A DNA stretch of 64,000 nt. It comes from Trichomonas vaginalis G3. Its lineage: Eukaryota > Parabasalia > Trichomonadida > Trichomonadidae. Both the position numbers and the translations under genes were made by a program. Location: NCBI RefSeq assembly GCF_026262505.1, contig NC_067204.1:22041300-22105299 (forward strand), written 5' to 3'. The notes under the pieces are model-generated. The model was not told the origin of the DNA. It did not search any database and was given only the letters and a program-made list of their open reading frames with translations. Below, piece by piece: positions 10,381 through 21,719 of this stretch (position 1 is its first letter; the number at the start of each line of letters is the position of its first letter).

Positions 10381-12503
10381 GGCCGATAGGTTTGGCTTTA
10401 ATTTTTGTCTGCTTTTATGATTTGATATGAATGTTATAATTTTAAAAGTTGAGCCAAATTCACCAATAGATTTTTGAGATTTGCAAATACTCAATAATTT
10501 TCAGCGTGTTATCTTTTATTAAAAGAACTATTTGGTTTCAGTATCATATAAATTGATATTTACTTTCTATTTGAACCTTCATTTAGCTAATGATTTAGTA
10601 ATACAGATTTCATCTAATCCTTATAAGAGAATTTTGAATTTGTTATAATAAAAAAACAAACAGATATAGCTTACACTTCTATAATAAAGGTACCTTTTAT
10701 AGAAATCAGTATGAAATGTGTTGTTTGACACGTAAAGCTCTCAATTCATTATAACATGTTTGTCGATTTTTATATATTTTTCGCTTTCATTATCTATGAT
10801 ATTAAAAATTATGTCATCAGAATGTGAAATAATTAAACAAATGCCCTGCGGGAAGTATTTTATACTAGAATTTATAAAAAAATCACTGTACGTTTAGCCT
10901 ACTGGTTATGTCGTGGGGTTCAAAGGCAATATGTTCAAATCAGTAAGCACCCAGTTTTTTATTTTTTTATTTTTTTTAACAAGGTGAATATAACTTTTGA
11001 TCGAAATCAATGAGTTACATATCCAATATTAGCGTTTAATAAAATCAAAGATTATTGACTTATATTTTGAAAGTAATCTAAGCAGAATTTAGATATCCAA
11101 ATTCTAAATATCTTCATGCTTAGATGCTAGATAATATATTCTTATTTGAAAAATTTATAATGTTATTATTTTCTTATTTGATATTTACTACAAGCAGAAA
11201 AGCATTTATATTGTAAATTAACAGATTATGATAATTATACTCGTTTTTATATGTTCTTAATGAAGAATATCAAACGTATTTCTATGAGTTTTAAAAAATG
11301 AAAAGTTTTAATATGGCTAATATATTTATTATCATTAATAGAATAAAAAAGTTTTTTTTCGCATATCACTCGATGATTTACCTTCGAGTTTTGATAAATT
11401 TCGAAAAAATTTAAGGAATGCTCTTTGAATTTCTTTACCTATAAGCATATTATCTGCCGTATTATTTTTCGCTAATTGTAGAATTTTATTTAATTTTAAT
11501 AATTAACCTTCTAAGCTTATTGAGAGATCACATTGTATATTTGATACGTAGTACATATGCTAAATCTGTGAATTAGATTGTAAGATATTGAACAAACGTT
11601 CTTAAACATTTTAGATTTTAGGGAATTACTGAATTAAACTATATTTCTTATATGATATCTTCATGTTTGGATGCTTTGGGTATAATTTATTGGGCTTTTT
11701 CTATCCAAATGTTTGGCAATGGTAACCCAATTTCTAACAAATTTATGATGGAAAAATTTATGACTTTTATGGAGCCGAAAAAAAGCATAGAATGAATAAG
11801 ACTATTAAAGATAAGCTGTAATTTGATTGTGAATTTTAAGAAAAGAATTTGGATTAAAATTTGAAATTCTTTTTTTTTTGAAAATTAGCCGATGATATGC
11901 TTAAGCTAAAAATTACTAGAAGCGGTGTGATATAATTTATATAAAAAAACTCATAATTGCCATTATTATTGGTACATATAAAGTCAAATTATAATTTGCA
12001 GTTATGCTTTAATCAAAATCTATATTGAAACGCTTTGTCACATCCATTAAAAAGGCTGTCGCATATAAATCCAAACATTTGCTTGGTATGTACTTTTCCA
12101 TTTTAACGTCCTGATTGATATAAGCATGTTTTACACTTTAAAATAGTAATTATGACAACCTGTACACCATAGAAGTAGGCTATAACAAGAAAAATTAGAT
12201 TGACATCGAATAATTTCAAGATTTAGAAACAATTTGTAGCTTTCTCAATTATCTAGAGTTAAAATTCATTTATAATGAGGTCATATATTTTAATTATCTT
12301 GTAATCAATGTTCGAACATTACCATTAAAGGAATTTTTACTTTAATTAAATTTAAAAAATATAATTTGTGACTAAAAATAACAAACAAGTTTAATACAAA
12401 CAAAATAGTATACAAATATACAAAAGAACTATCATTTAACGAATATTTCAATCTGAGATTTGAAATTTATGATAGTTATAATAAAGGAGCTCTATTTTGA
12501 GAG
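10381..12503. other. Non-coding left interior of the transposon
   Basis: About 2.1 kb of AT-rich sequence downstream of the transposase stop, without a credible coding frame. Apart from the tRNA-like piece near 10.9 kb, nothing specific is seen. Confidence 0.5.
10881..10965 (+). ncRNA. tRNA-like sequence with A/B boxes (degenerate)
   Basis: TAGCCTACTGG resembles a pol III A box (TRGCNNANNGG). About 30 bases on, GTTCAAATC matches the B-box core, and after CAGT comes a long T-run (TTTTTTATTTTTTT) fit to terminate pol III. No proper cloverleaf forms: the D and acceptor stems do not pair. This is therefore a tRNA pseudogene, a SINE-like piece or chance. It lies in the non-coding left part of the transposon. 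Confidence 0.3.
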
Positions 12504-14899
12504 CTATGCAGCGAAGTAGAGTGTGGTTACATGACTATAATTCACTTTGTTTTCAATTGTCATTGTGCGAAGTGTACTCCTTAAGATTTGTGAAAAATTG
12601 CCTTTATTTATGAGATCAACAATGTGTTTTGGATGACGTTTCGCATTTAGAATAGCAAACTCTAGATTCTCATATGTGATCCCGTTATGAAATCTACTTA
12701 ATGTATTATGAATGTATGTTTCAAAATCGCTGAATTTGTTTGCCTTCTTGGCAAAATTTGATGGTAAAATGACATTTTCTGGGAATAATTGAGCAATATG
12801 GCTTTCTTCATATAATGGATCATTTTCAAGAGGATCAGATTTGTCATTATGAGGATCTAAATCGTTTAATCCTTTCTTGCGTGATTTTTTTTGGTTGGGT
12901 TGTCAAAAACATCTTTTTTGACAGATAAACGTGAAAAAATACTATAACCTGAAATTGGATTTGATATATGTGTTGACATTAAAATTTTTGAGTGAAATTG
13001 ATTAATTTCATTCACCCAACTAAGCAATACATCAACGCTGGAATTACTATTATATCTAAATCCACATTTGGATAACAAGGCATATGCATATTCTTTGCAC
13101 ATTTCATATTGACGTGAATCTTGACGCATTGTGTAAATGTCTTCAAATGTAATACCAGCTTGATAGTCACGTGAATGGGTTTTCCAGTCAATATCGTATT
13201 TTTTATGAATTTTGAGTGTTAAATTACATTCTGCAATAGATGTTTCGGTTGTTGACAAATCATACTTAAAATGAGCCATGACGCGAAGTAAACCATTCAA
13301 ATGTTCTTCCGTCATGGTTGTCAAATGAGAAAAATTGAAAAATGTTGAATTAATACTGAAAAAATATTGGAAACAAATGATTGTTGCTGTAAGATGCTTT
13401 ACAACTTCCCAAGTTCCCATATAATAGACCGGATAAATGTTTCCGTCTATTTTGACAACACCAAGATTTGTCTTAATGTGACGGTCTCTCATTTGAATGC
13501 AATGATGTACCAAGAGCAGATATGCAAACCACATCATTTGACATCTTGTGTCAGCATTAAATGCCTCATTTCGTATGCTTTCATACCAGAATGCAAGTGG
13601 AGCTATGAATAATGCTTCATTATAATAGTTTTTTTCTAGAAGCGCCTTTACAGCTCTAATTGAAAATATTGTGATCGGATATTTATCTTTTATCCTTCCC
13701 AGAGGTGAAGTATCATTAAGAGCATCACCTAATTCGATTGCATCTCTGATCTTGTTAACATCAACAATTGTATTCAGATCAGATGGATGAACTAAAAGCT
13801 TAAGTGTTGCATCGAGTAATCTGGTACGTTCAAGTTTTGACATATGTATGAGATCATTAATCCATACAACTTGATCTCCTTTCTTTAAGATAGCAGTAGC
13901 TCTTTTAAATATTTCTTCGGGATCATTACCTTGCAAAATTTCATTAATAAATTCATCTTGATGCTTATCATATCCGGGATCTCCATCAGTAATGATGACT
14001 CTAACTCTTAAGTGCTTTCGTATTTCTTCGATTGCTGCATCAATTTCGTGGATAATTCCACTTGCAAACCCATTGGCATGTTCTATAACATGTAATATAA
14101 CATTTGGCGCATCAAAATTTAGGGGCATACCAAGAAATATGAATAAGTATTTGATTTCTTCTCCATTTTCATCAACAGGACCTTTTTGGTCTTTAGAGGA
14201 CCAGGTAGAGAGTGCAACTGCATCTATTGCTATTGCCCATTCATATTCAGGTGTATTTTCTACGTGATAGTTCATGCTTTCTAACATTCGCGGAATGAGC
14301 TCAGCATGTTTAACAAACTGTTTCATATTCATTATGTCTTCATGAAACCTATTGTACAATGTTACAGGCGTAGGAAAAGGTAAACAAAATTCCAAGAGAA
14401 CATCATATGCTGCTGGTGATTTGCTATGTATTAAGAATGCCAAATCTACCAATTCACTTTCACCTCCATATCTATAACCTCTTTTATCTTTTCTACAAAT
14501 GTTTTCCATAATAGTATGTATAATATTTCTTGTAAATTCAGGAACATGTTCCGGAAATTCTGTATTCCAGTAAGTTCTGTCTTGGTGATCATCGTTGTCT
14601 TCTTCTATTTCCTTTGTTTTTCTTCCAATATTCTTATTCAACAGACTTCTGCGCATTTCAGCCTTTATTGCGTCTAAGTCTTCTAGGTAGGCTTTATACA
14701 TATGCATTTTTCCGGTTCCTGTATACGGGAATACCTGAACATCAGTTTCAAATGATCTTTTGTAAATTTGTTTTCGAATATCTTGATTAAATTTAACTAA
14801 AAACGTTTCTCGGTCTCCTTTTATTTCAATTTCAAGTTCTTCAATCTTCTTTTTAAGTTCGTTGATGTCTGAGAGAGGAATATAGAATCCAACATTCAT
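12504..14899 (-). pseudogene. Transposase, split by frameshift in an A8 run
   Basis: The first frame (14899 to 12866) gives 677 residues. At an A8 run (T8 on the plus strand, ~12885-12892) the reading continues one frame over for ~125 codons to a TAG at 12504-12506. The second part is clearly coding in character (NDKSDPLENDP..., FHNGITYENLEFAILNAKRHPKHIVDL). Candidate DDE-type residues are D in WAIAIDAVAL, D in VIITDGDPGYD and E in TEEHLNGLLR. The block LAFLIHSKSPAAYDVLLEF followed by PTPVTLYNRF resembles the helix-turn-helix region of P-element/THAP9-type transposases. The N-terminus (residues 10-30) is coiled coil. The shift fits one lost A, or -1 slippage on the A run. Family assignment is tentative; the transposase role follows mostly from being the only gene between two terminal repeats. 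Confidence 0.7.
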
Positions 14900-15729
14900 T
14901 AACTTTTTGAGAGAATGTCAGACCAATCTGAATAAAATAAACTTAATATTTTCTATAATTTCATACTAGAATAGAATTGGTAATGATATTTAATATCTTT
15001 TTGCTTCACTTGTAGAAATTATTTTGAAATTAATTTTTTGTAATCGACAAGATACAATTTTGTTATGACCAAATGTTGTCACTACTAATTTAAATTCCAT
15101 TTACAACAGCTACTTTATAAACATCCATCCAAAATTGAAGATTCCTAAAATTTCAAAATGGAAATATGCAATATGAATGATGAAATCATATCCAATAGTT
15201 ATGAAATTCATCATACATAAGATAAAAGATAGAAAAATAAGCAAATATGAAAATTTAATGCATAATGATATGTGAATAACTGTAAAATTGCAAAACCACA
15301 TCAGCATCAATTATTGGCATAAATATATATTCTTTTGATTGTATATGCATTTCTGTTTTGGAAATAACTTTCAGATTAAACTTGTTAAGCCCATTCATAG
15401 ATAATTTGCACGAAAACAGTTCTGAACAACTTAGAAAATGGTCTTTGTCTAACTACCAGAAATAATTTATTGATAGAAATGTCTTTTAAAAAAGAAAATT
15501 TCATATTAGGCATCCGTAAAGGTTTTTGTTTGAATGTTGGGGTTAAGGAGTGTAATAGTCAAGATATTAGATAACTAAGTGTATGAAGTTGTCATCTATG
15601 TTGATAACAGCGGAAAATTAAAAATAATTATTAAATCATAACTTTTTGTCTCATGAAAACCATAAAAAAGTATAAAACTAAAGGTTTTTGCATGTGAACT
15701 ATAGAAAGCTTTAGATTCATAAAAACTAG
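14900..15729. other. Non-coding right interior of the transposon
   Basis: The 5' side of the transposase gene. It should contain its promoter, but no recognisable initiator was pinned down. No coding frame is supported. Confidence 0.45.
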
Positions 15730-15982
15730 ATTTTTTTTTATATTTTGATTTTTGAGGTATACTTTTAAAAGTGGATTTAAAGCACTGATGAAAAAACATT
15801 AACTTCTGTCGTTATGATTATTGATTTAGACAATAATGATTTTAATCTTTGATTATCAAAACACTAAAGTCATCTTTTTAACATTTGCTTGGTAGCATTA
15901 ACTCAAGTCTAAAGTACTATTTTATGTGGCACTCTTAGAATTTTTGTATTCATTGTACACGCTGAAATAGTACCATTAAAGA
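15730..15982 (-). repeat. Right terminal inverted repeat of the 5.9-kb transposon
   Basis: Reverse-complement partner of 10127-10380; it ends in GTACCATTAAAG next to ATATGACG. Confidence 0.9.
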
Positions 15983-15984
15983 TA

Positions 15985-16846
15985 TGACGAACTTTACAAA
16001 AAACAGTTAGGATACTATAAATCTAACTGCCAATTTATACACTTTCGGCTAAGGAGAAACATAATAAATTTGACGCTTTTCTTAGCAAGGAAGCCATATT
16101 TTTGATTTGATATCATTTTTTAATACAAATTTATATGTGTTAATGCGGGGGTAAACGATAAGCGCAATTACTTTTAGCAAACATACTTTGAAAACCAATA
16201 TGCTATAATTTTATATTATAATTTGAATAAAAATTGTAAATTGTTAGTTCTTGATGCAGCATTCAAAGATAATAACAAGATAGAACGATTTTCAAAAAGG
16301 AATGTTTGATTTTATCATTGAATTAAAATAAAATTCTAATAGTAATATATATGTCTGTGTTATAATGAAATTGATGGTATACGTTAGCACCAAATTACAT
16401 ATGCTAGTAAATACAAGCCACATAAATAACATTTTAGTATGTCTGCAACCTTTTTTTTTTGAATCATGAGTAAGTAAGAATATTTTTGTAACAAAATGAT
16501 ATCATGTATCGAAAGAACATACTTTATTGTTGTATCCTCTACTTTTCCAAAGATTATTGTATCTCAAATCTTAATTCTTTAGATGGTAAACAAAAACATT
16601 CATGCAAGAGACATTCCAAGGAGCATATTACACTGTAGAATCTTGAAAAAGTTGGAACTAATTAATTCACTCCAGAGGAGCAATGTTGTATGCATTCAAT
16701 TTTAAAATAAAAAAAAACTATATATTATCGAACTTAATACTTTGGGTTTTCATATCTATATACTTCTTCCAATGAACTAATTTCCAAACAAAGCTCTTGA
16801 AAAATCTTTAAATATAAGATGACTTTTGCTTATATTTTTTGATTTC
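15985..16846. other. Spacer between the two large mobile elements
   Basis: About 860 bp of AT-rich unique sequence separating the DNA transposon from the Maverick. No gene, RNA or repeat is supported here. Confidence 0.45.
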
Positions 16847-16852
16847 TCGATA
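16847..16852. repeat. Left target-site duplication TCGATA
   Basis: Directly abuts the Maverick terminus AGTAGTAG. The same hexamer follows the right terminus at 33206-33211, giving the 6-bp duplication typical of Maverick integration. Confidence 0.93.
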
Positions 16853-17073
16853 AGTAGTAGTATATGAAGGGTTTAGTGACTTTTTTTGTAAACGTAAGAA
16901 TTCATACAATATTGAACGATTTTGTATCATTTTTTTTAACATATGAAGTAAAAAATGTATGTTTCTTACGGTTTTTATTCTTACATTTTTGAATAAATCA
17001 AGATTTAAAAAATTTTCAAAATTGTAAGACATTTACACTCAACCCATACATGATGTAATAAACACATTAAAAA
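16853..17073 (+). repeat. Left Maverick terminal inverted repeat
   Basis: About 221 bp, the reverse complement of 32986-33205. A 60-codon frame (MSYNFENFLNLDLFKN...) is preserved in both repeats and reads outward from each end. Similarity ends after ATAAACACATTAAAA. Confidence 0.92.
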
Positions 17074-17151
17074 TAATTAACATTAATTTTAAAATAAACT
17101 TCTTACGAAAAATTAAAACTTAGTTATGTTTATTATTTTATTTTTTATTTT

Positions 17152-18009
17152 GTAAGAAATGAACGGAACAAGATTCGTGACTGTGAATCAATTAATGGAT
17201 CATATGGTTACGATGCAATGAATACACAAAATTACGCAAAGACTAAAATAATGAATGCACAGAAGGCACGCGTTGCATGTATGTCAAATAAGTTTAAAAA
17301 CATAAGAGAAATAGGAGAGGATACATATCAAGTGATGCTCAAAGATAGATTTTATAGATGTGAAACATGTTTACAAGAGGCATTCTTTACTTTAGATAAT
17401 GCTAAATACTGGTATTTGGTTTTCATTTATGATTTTATGTATAAATGCATGAATGTTAATCGTTTTCATTTCATTGAAGGTGATACTGATTCATCTTATT
17501 GGGCAATCGCTGGTGATCCAAATCTTCCTAACACTCAAGCATTTCAGGCGATTATAACCGATAAACAATTTTATGATAAAAACATTTTCAAATTCGCACC
17601 TTTTAATTTCTTCTGTTTTGATGAGAAATTTAAACCTAAATTAAAGAATAAAGTTGAAGAAAAAGCACATGAGAAGAAGTTATTGGGTTTAGCAATTGAG
17701 AAACAAGGTGATAACATGGTTGCTTTATGCCCCAAGTGTTATACATCATTCAACGATTCAATTGATGGAGGTGATTTTAAAAAGATTGCACAAAAAATGA
17801 AAGGTGTTAGTTTACGACAAAATAAACAATTAACACCTAAAAATTATTTGGATATAATAAATGATAAAGTGATATTTGATGGTCAGAATATTAATTTACA
17901 ACTTAAAAACAGGACGATGACTCGCTTAACAATCGGTAAGACTGCATTAACAGGAGCACACACTAAGGCTGTATGTTGTGAAAATGGATGTTGTATGCCA
18001 TTTATTTAA
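17152..18009 (+). pseudogene. DNA polymerase B, C-terminal fragment (Maverick)
   Basis: This is the C-terminal palm and thumb of a family B, protein-primed DNA polymerase. In frame from 17152 it contains a motif-B-like segment (SINGSYGYDAMN, about 17188-17223) and motif C as GDTDSSYW (about 17479). The C-terminus carries Cys pairs (CETC, CPKC, CCENGCC) able to bind metal. A full Maverick polymerase has over 1000 residues; here the exonuclease, TPR and motif A regions are absent. The first ATG after the upstream T-rich box (17159) is in another frame, and only ~285 codons remain. The element has therefore lost its own polymerase. The original promoter appears fused to the gene's distal end by an internal deletion. 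Confidence 0.82.
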
Positions 18010-18137
18010 TATAATTTAAAATTTTATTTTTAAAAAAATGGGATTCACAAATGAGACAAAAGGAACCGTTAATAATGGTTTTGATTCTTGATCAAAGAGG
18101 TGAGCACCCTTAAAACACTTATTTTATTTTTATATAA

Positions 18138-19658
18138 ATGGATAATGTAGATTTAAAAATTTTAATTGATGATTTAGTACTTAATCAAAATTTGCTTACT
18201 TATTATGAATTAAAAGCATATCTCCAAAAATATGATAACAATATAACGGGTGATGATATGGAATATTATTATCCATATTATAAAAATGAAATTTTGAAAT
18301 ATCATGATAAAATAATTTCTAAAATTAAAGACAAAATTAAAAATAATGAATATATAAAGGGAAAAACTAAATCACAACTTAAACAATTGAAAGATTTCAA
18401 AAATAAAGTATTAACAGAAGAAGATATTGATGAATTATATAATTTATATAATCCTGAGCCGCAAAAACCAAATGTTCAACAGCTAAAGATGCAAAACGCC
18501 CAGGTCCTTCAGACCATAAATGAAGCACAAGCTTTAATTTATGATTCATTAGTTAAACCACATTCAGCCCGATTTTTAAATGAAGATCAACTTTTGGAAT
18601 TCATCCTTCAACATAAACTCGAAGCGGGAAAGTATATCAAACCTTTATATACAGCATATTTAAAACAAATGAATAGAATACATCCAGAATTAATGAAAGG
18701 AGGAATGAAATCCAAAATCAAAGCAGATAAAATTAAACCACTTGCAACACCAAAACCTCCAACAGTAGTACCTCCTCCTCCTTCAGTTAATCCTTCATCA
18801 TTCACTTTATTATATCCATTTCAAACATTTAAGAAGCAAAAAGATTTTAAAAAGGATTTCAAGATATTAAATAAACCAATTGACCCAAAAATTCAGCCAT
18901 TAAAGGAAAAATTTAGTCGCCCCTCATTTGCACTATATCCATATTCATACGAAATCGATCATTTAGAATATTCAAAAGGAAATGTTACTTATTTATTCGC
19001 CATTAACATTAACACTAGATATTTATATTGCATTCCAGTGAAAGGGAAAACAGAACAGAAAACAAGAAGAGCTATTCAATACTTACTAGATCATGAAAGA
19101 GTAGATAATATAAGGGGTGATGGTGATAAAGGATTTCAGGCAGCTATGGCTCATTATTTTCCACAAATTCATTTTTACTTTTCATCCTTTCCATATACGT
19201 TTCATAATAAAATAGTTGATGCGGTAATGAGAACTCTTAGAGATGCGTTAGGGGTTAATGGTCAGATATACTGGGATGGAAATCATGACTCCATCATACA
19301 GCAGTTAGTATATTATTACAATAATACATGGCATAGAACTATAAACATGAAACCAGTGGAAATGAAAAATGAGATTTCAAAAGAATGGGAATATATTAGA
19401 AAACAAATGGAAAGGTTAAATGATGTTAAACGTGAACAAATTAATTCAGGGCTCATGAATTTTAAACAAGGGGATAAAGTTTTGATTCATCTCGATTATG
19501 GAAAAACTGATAAATCAATGACAAAAAGAAGACGAAGATTTGACACAATAGCTGAATTTGTTAGATATATTAACGGCAATGCATTAGTTGAGGTTAACAA
19601 TAAATTAATAGAAATTCCGATTTATTTTATTACTCCATTATATTTAAATAATATTTAA
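18138..19658 (+). CDS. Maverick integrase (retroviral-like)
   Basis: 506 residues, intact. An N-terminal Lys-rich helical region (1-160) leads to a Pro-rich linker (KPPTVVPPPPS), then the integrase core: first Asp in SYEIDHLEYS (~275), second Asp in RGDGDKGFQ (~330), and a third acidic position in HNKIVDAVMRTLRD (~362). That third position is Asp where Glu is usual in DD35E integrases. The following YYNNTWHRTINMKPVEM is the usual distal core helix and loop. The C-terminus (NFKQGDKVLIHLDY...RRRRFDT) is an SH3-like DNA-binding end. The protein catalyses insertion of the element and would produce the 6-bp target duplication seen here. A T-rich box and TATAA lie immediately before the ATG. Confidence 0.92.
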   Translation: MDNVDLKILIDDLVLNQNLLTYYELKAYLQKYDNNITGDDMEYYYPYYKNEILKYHDKIISKIKDKIKNNEYIKGKTKSQLKQLKDFKNKVLTEEDIDELYNLYNPEPQKPNVQQLKMQNAQVLQTINEAQALIYDSLVKPHSARFLNEDQLLEFILQHKLEAGKYIKPLYTAYLKQMNRIHPELMKGGMKSKIKADKIKPLATPKPPTVVPPPPSVNPSSFTLLYPFQTFKKQKDFKKDFKILNKPIDPKIQPLKEKFSRPSFALYPYSYEIDHLEYSKGNVTYLFAININTRYLYCIPVKGKTEQKTRRAIQYLLDHERVDNIRGDGDKGFQAAMAHYFPQIHFYFSSFPYTFHNKIVDAVMRTLRDALGVNGQIYWDGNHDSIIQQLVYYYNNTWHRTINMKPVEMKNEISKEWEYIRKQMERLNDVKREQINSGLMNFKQGDKVLIHLDYGKTDKSMTKRRRRFDTIAEFVRYINGNALVEVNNKLIEIPIYFITPLYLNNI

Positions 19659-19677
19659 TTTTTTTATTTCGTAAGAA

Positions 19678-19941
19678 ATGAGTGACAACGAAGCAGCCAA
19701 GAGTCCTGACGATGAATATAAAAAGAAACTAAACAAAATTAAATCAAAAATATGCTATTATAAAAAGAAACCGCAATGTGGTGAGGTTGAAAACGATAAA
19801 GAAATAATCGAAAAATTAGAAACTTACCGTTCAATCCTTAAACTGAGTGAAGCAAAAATAAAAGAATTTAATAGAATAAATAAATTGGTTGGAAGAGATG
19901 AATTTAATAAAGATGAATTTTTAAACTCAATCCAAATTTAA
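19678..19941 (+). CDS. Small Maverick protein, unknown
   Basis: 87 residues, Lys/Glu-rich, helical (YKKKLNKIKSKICYYKKKP...IEKLETYRSILKLSEAKIKEF). It starts 20 bp after the integrase stop behind the box TTTTTTATTTCGTAAGAA, the same leader found before the polymerase fragment. This shared leader supports the gene. No family is recognised. Confidence 0.6.
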   Translation: MSDNEAAKSPDDEYKKKLNKIKSKICYYKKKPQCGEVENDKEIIEKLETYRSILKLSEAKIKEFNRINKLVGRDEFNKDEFLNSIQI

Positions 19942-19949
19942 TTTTTTCA

Positions 19950-20404
19950 GTGCTACCATGTTACCGGGTGCTACCAGGTAATTTAATTTCTTTTAAAAAT
20001 GGTGACAACATGACATTTTGACAACAACACGAGAGGAAGGCATTCATGAATTATTTTTGAAGAACTGAAGGTGCTACCATGTTACCGGGTGCTACCAGGT
20101 AATTTAATTTCTTTTAAAAATGGTGACAACATGACATTTTGACAACAACACGAGAGGAAGGCATTCATGAATTATTTTTGAAGAACTGAAGGTGCTACCA
20201 TGTTACCGGGTGCTACCAGGTAATTTAATTTCTTTTAAAAATGGTGACAACATGACATTTTGACAACAACACGAGAGGAAGGCATTCATGAATTATTTTT
20301 GAAGAACTGAAGGTGCTACCATGTTACGGGTGCTACCAGGTAATTTAATTTCTTTTAAAAATGGTGACAACATGACATTTTGACAACAACACGAGAGGAA
20401 GGTA
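19950..20404 (+). repeat. 121-bp tandem repeat, ~3.75 copies
   Basis: Copies begin at about 19950, 20071, 20192 and 20313, each with GTGCTACCATGTTACC, GGTGCTACCAGGTAA and GACAACATGACATTTTGAC. The fourth copy lacks one C (ATGTTACGGG) and is truncated. Copies are otherwise practically identical. A diverged inverted array lies at 24176-24380, so the two arrays flank the primase-helicase gene. Confidence 0.95.
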
Positions 20405-21719
20405 AAAATAAATTCAAATCATACTTTATAAAGCTTCATTTACAGGTATTTCATCATCAGTAAATGAATCCTCATTATCGTTTGGTTCAACCTGTTTATA
20501 TAATCCTTTCATTTCTTCTTTCAAAACATAACACCATGTTTGTTTACCATCTATTCTTCTATGTTTCCTATCACATTTATCCTTAATACTCATTTGAAAA
20601 TTTTTGTCTTTCATGTCTGATGGTTTGCAGAATAGAGCATTTTTACATGTCATACCTGCACACAATTCATCATAATGTGTATTTATCCATACATCTAAAG
20701 GATTTGATGATAATTCAATTAAATCTTGTTTGGCTTCAGTCATCGGTATGATTCGTACATTAAATGATGAAAGGTCATAATTGATAAAATACGTCAGTAA
20801 ATTATCATAAAATTCCTTTGTGCATGAATTCATCAAATTCTTGAAGTAATCAAATTGACCCTTGAATTTACCATTAACTCTTAAAACTACATATCTTCTG
20901 TCTCCAACTTCAATTTTGACAGGGTAAACGTTGTTAGTTACGAAAATGAAGTTTGCAACATTCTGAGCTGTTCTTCTGGGTTGATTCTTTTCATTAATTC
21001 TAATCTCATTATCCGTAATAATTGATTTCAAAGCGTTGAAGTTTGCGAGTCTGTCTTCACCTACATTCTTGAGTTCATTAAGTACAAGAAACATTTTATT
21101 CTCAACTACTGAGTTGAAATTACCCGTTAGCTCACCTATTTCAGTAATGTTTTTACATGAATAACCAGCGAGAAGTTCAGAAATAATGTCTGTGAATCTG
21201 TTTTTACCTGTTCCCTGAAGTCCTTTCAAAATAATTGCTGTTTCATTCTTGATTCCAGGATGTTGAATCATTGATGCAATCCAGCCGAGTAGGTATTTAT
21301 ACACTTCATCATTATTATCACAAATGGCTTCTTTAATGAAATTCATAAACATCTCAATTTTTGAGGAATCAGGCTTTTCGAGAATGTTGTATTTATAACC
21401 TTGAAACGTTGAGAAAACATCGGGGGAATTAGATTTAAAGCAAACACCCTTAACGGTTAATGAGGATAATTAATTTAATAGTACATCCCATGCTGTTATT
21501 GTTTTACCTTCTTCATTAAATAATTTAATCATTTTAAGTGACTCTTTCATGTTTGATTGAAGAACGAATGATATTTGATTCATTTTGTCGTGGATATTAT
21601 AGTCCTTTTGAATGAAATATTTGTTTCCACAATCTACAAAACGGATTACACGTGATAAATCCTCAATTACTTCAGAACTGTTTTTATACTGATGATTTTC
21701 AGCCTTGCGTCTAATATAG

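Larger units (their letters stand above)
10127..15982 (-). mobile_element. 5.9-kb DNA transposon with 250-bp inverted repeats
   Basis: The ends are long, nearly identical inverted repeats (10127-10380 and about 15730-15982) reading inward from CTTTAATGGTAC. Only about one mismatch was seen over ~240 bp (TTTAGATTT against TTTAGACTT). The only substantial gene inside is the transposase on the minus strand (12504-14899). The remaining ~3 kb is AT-rich non-coding sequence. The outermost bases are flanked on both sides by TA (10125-10126 and 15983-15984), which could be a TA target duplication, but no longer duplication is visible. The near identity of the repeats suggests a recent insertion or gene conversion. 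The superfamily is uncertain; the transposase gives a P-element/THAP9-like impression. Confidence 0.85.

Noticed and set aside
16808..17032. A gene in the Maverick terminal repeat (MSYNFENF...)
   Set aside because: The 60-codon frame is part of the inverted repeat; each copy ends in unique flank. Likely a chance frame preserved by repeat identity.
19950..20404. Telomeric or CRISPR-type repeat
   Set aside because: Units of 121 bp without spacers, inside a mobile element, with an inverted partner array.
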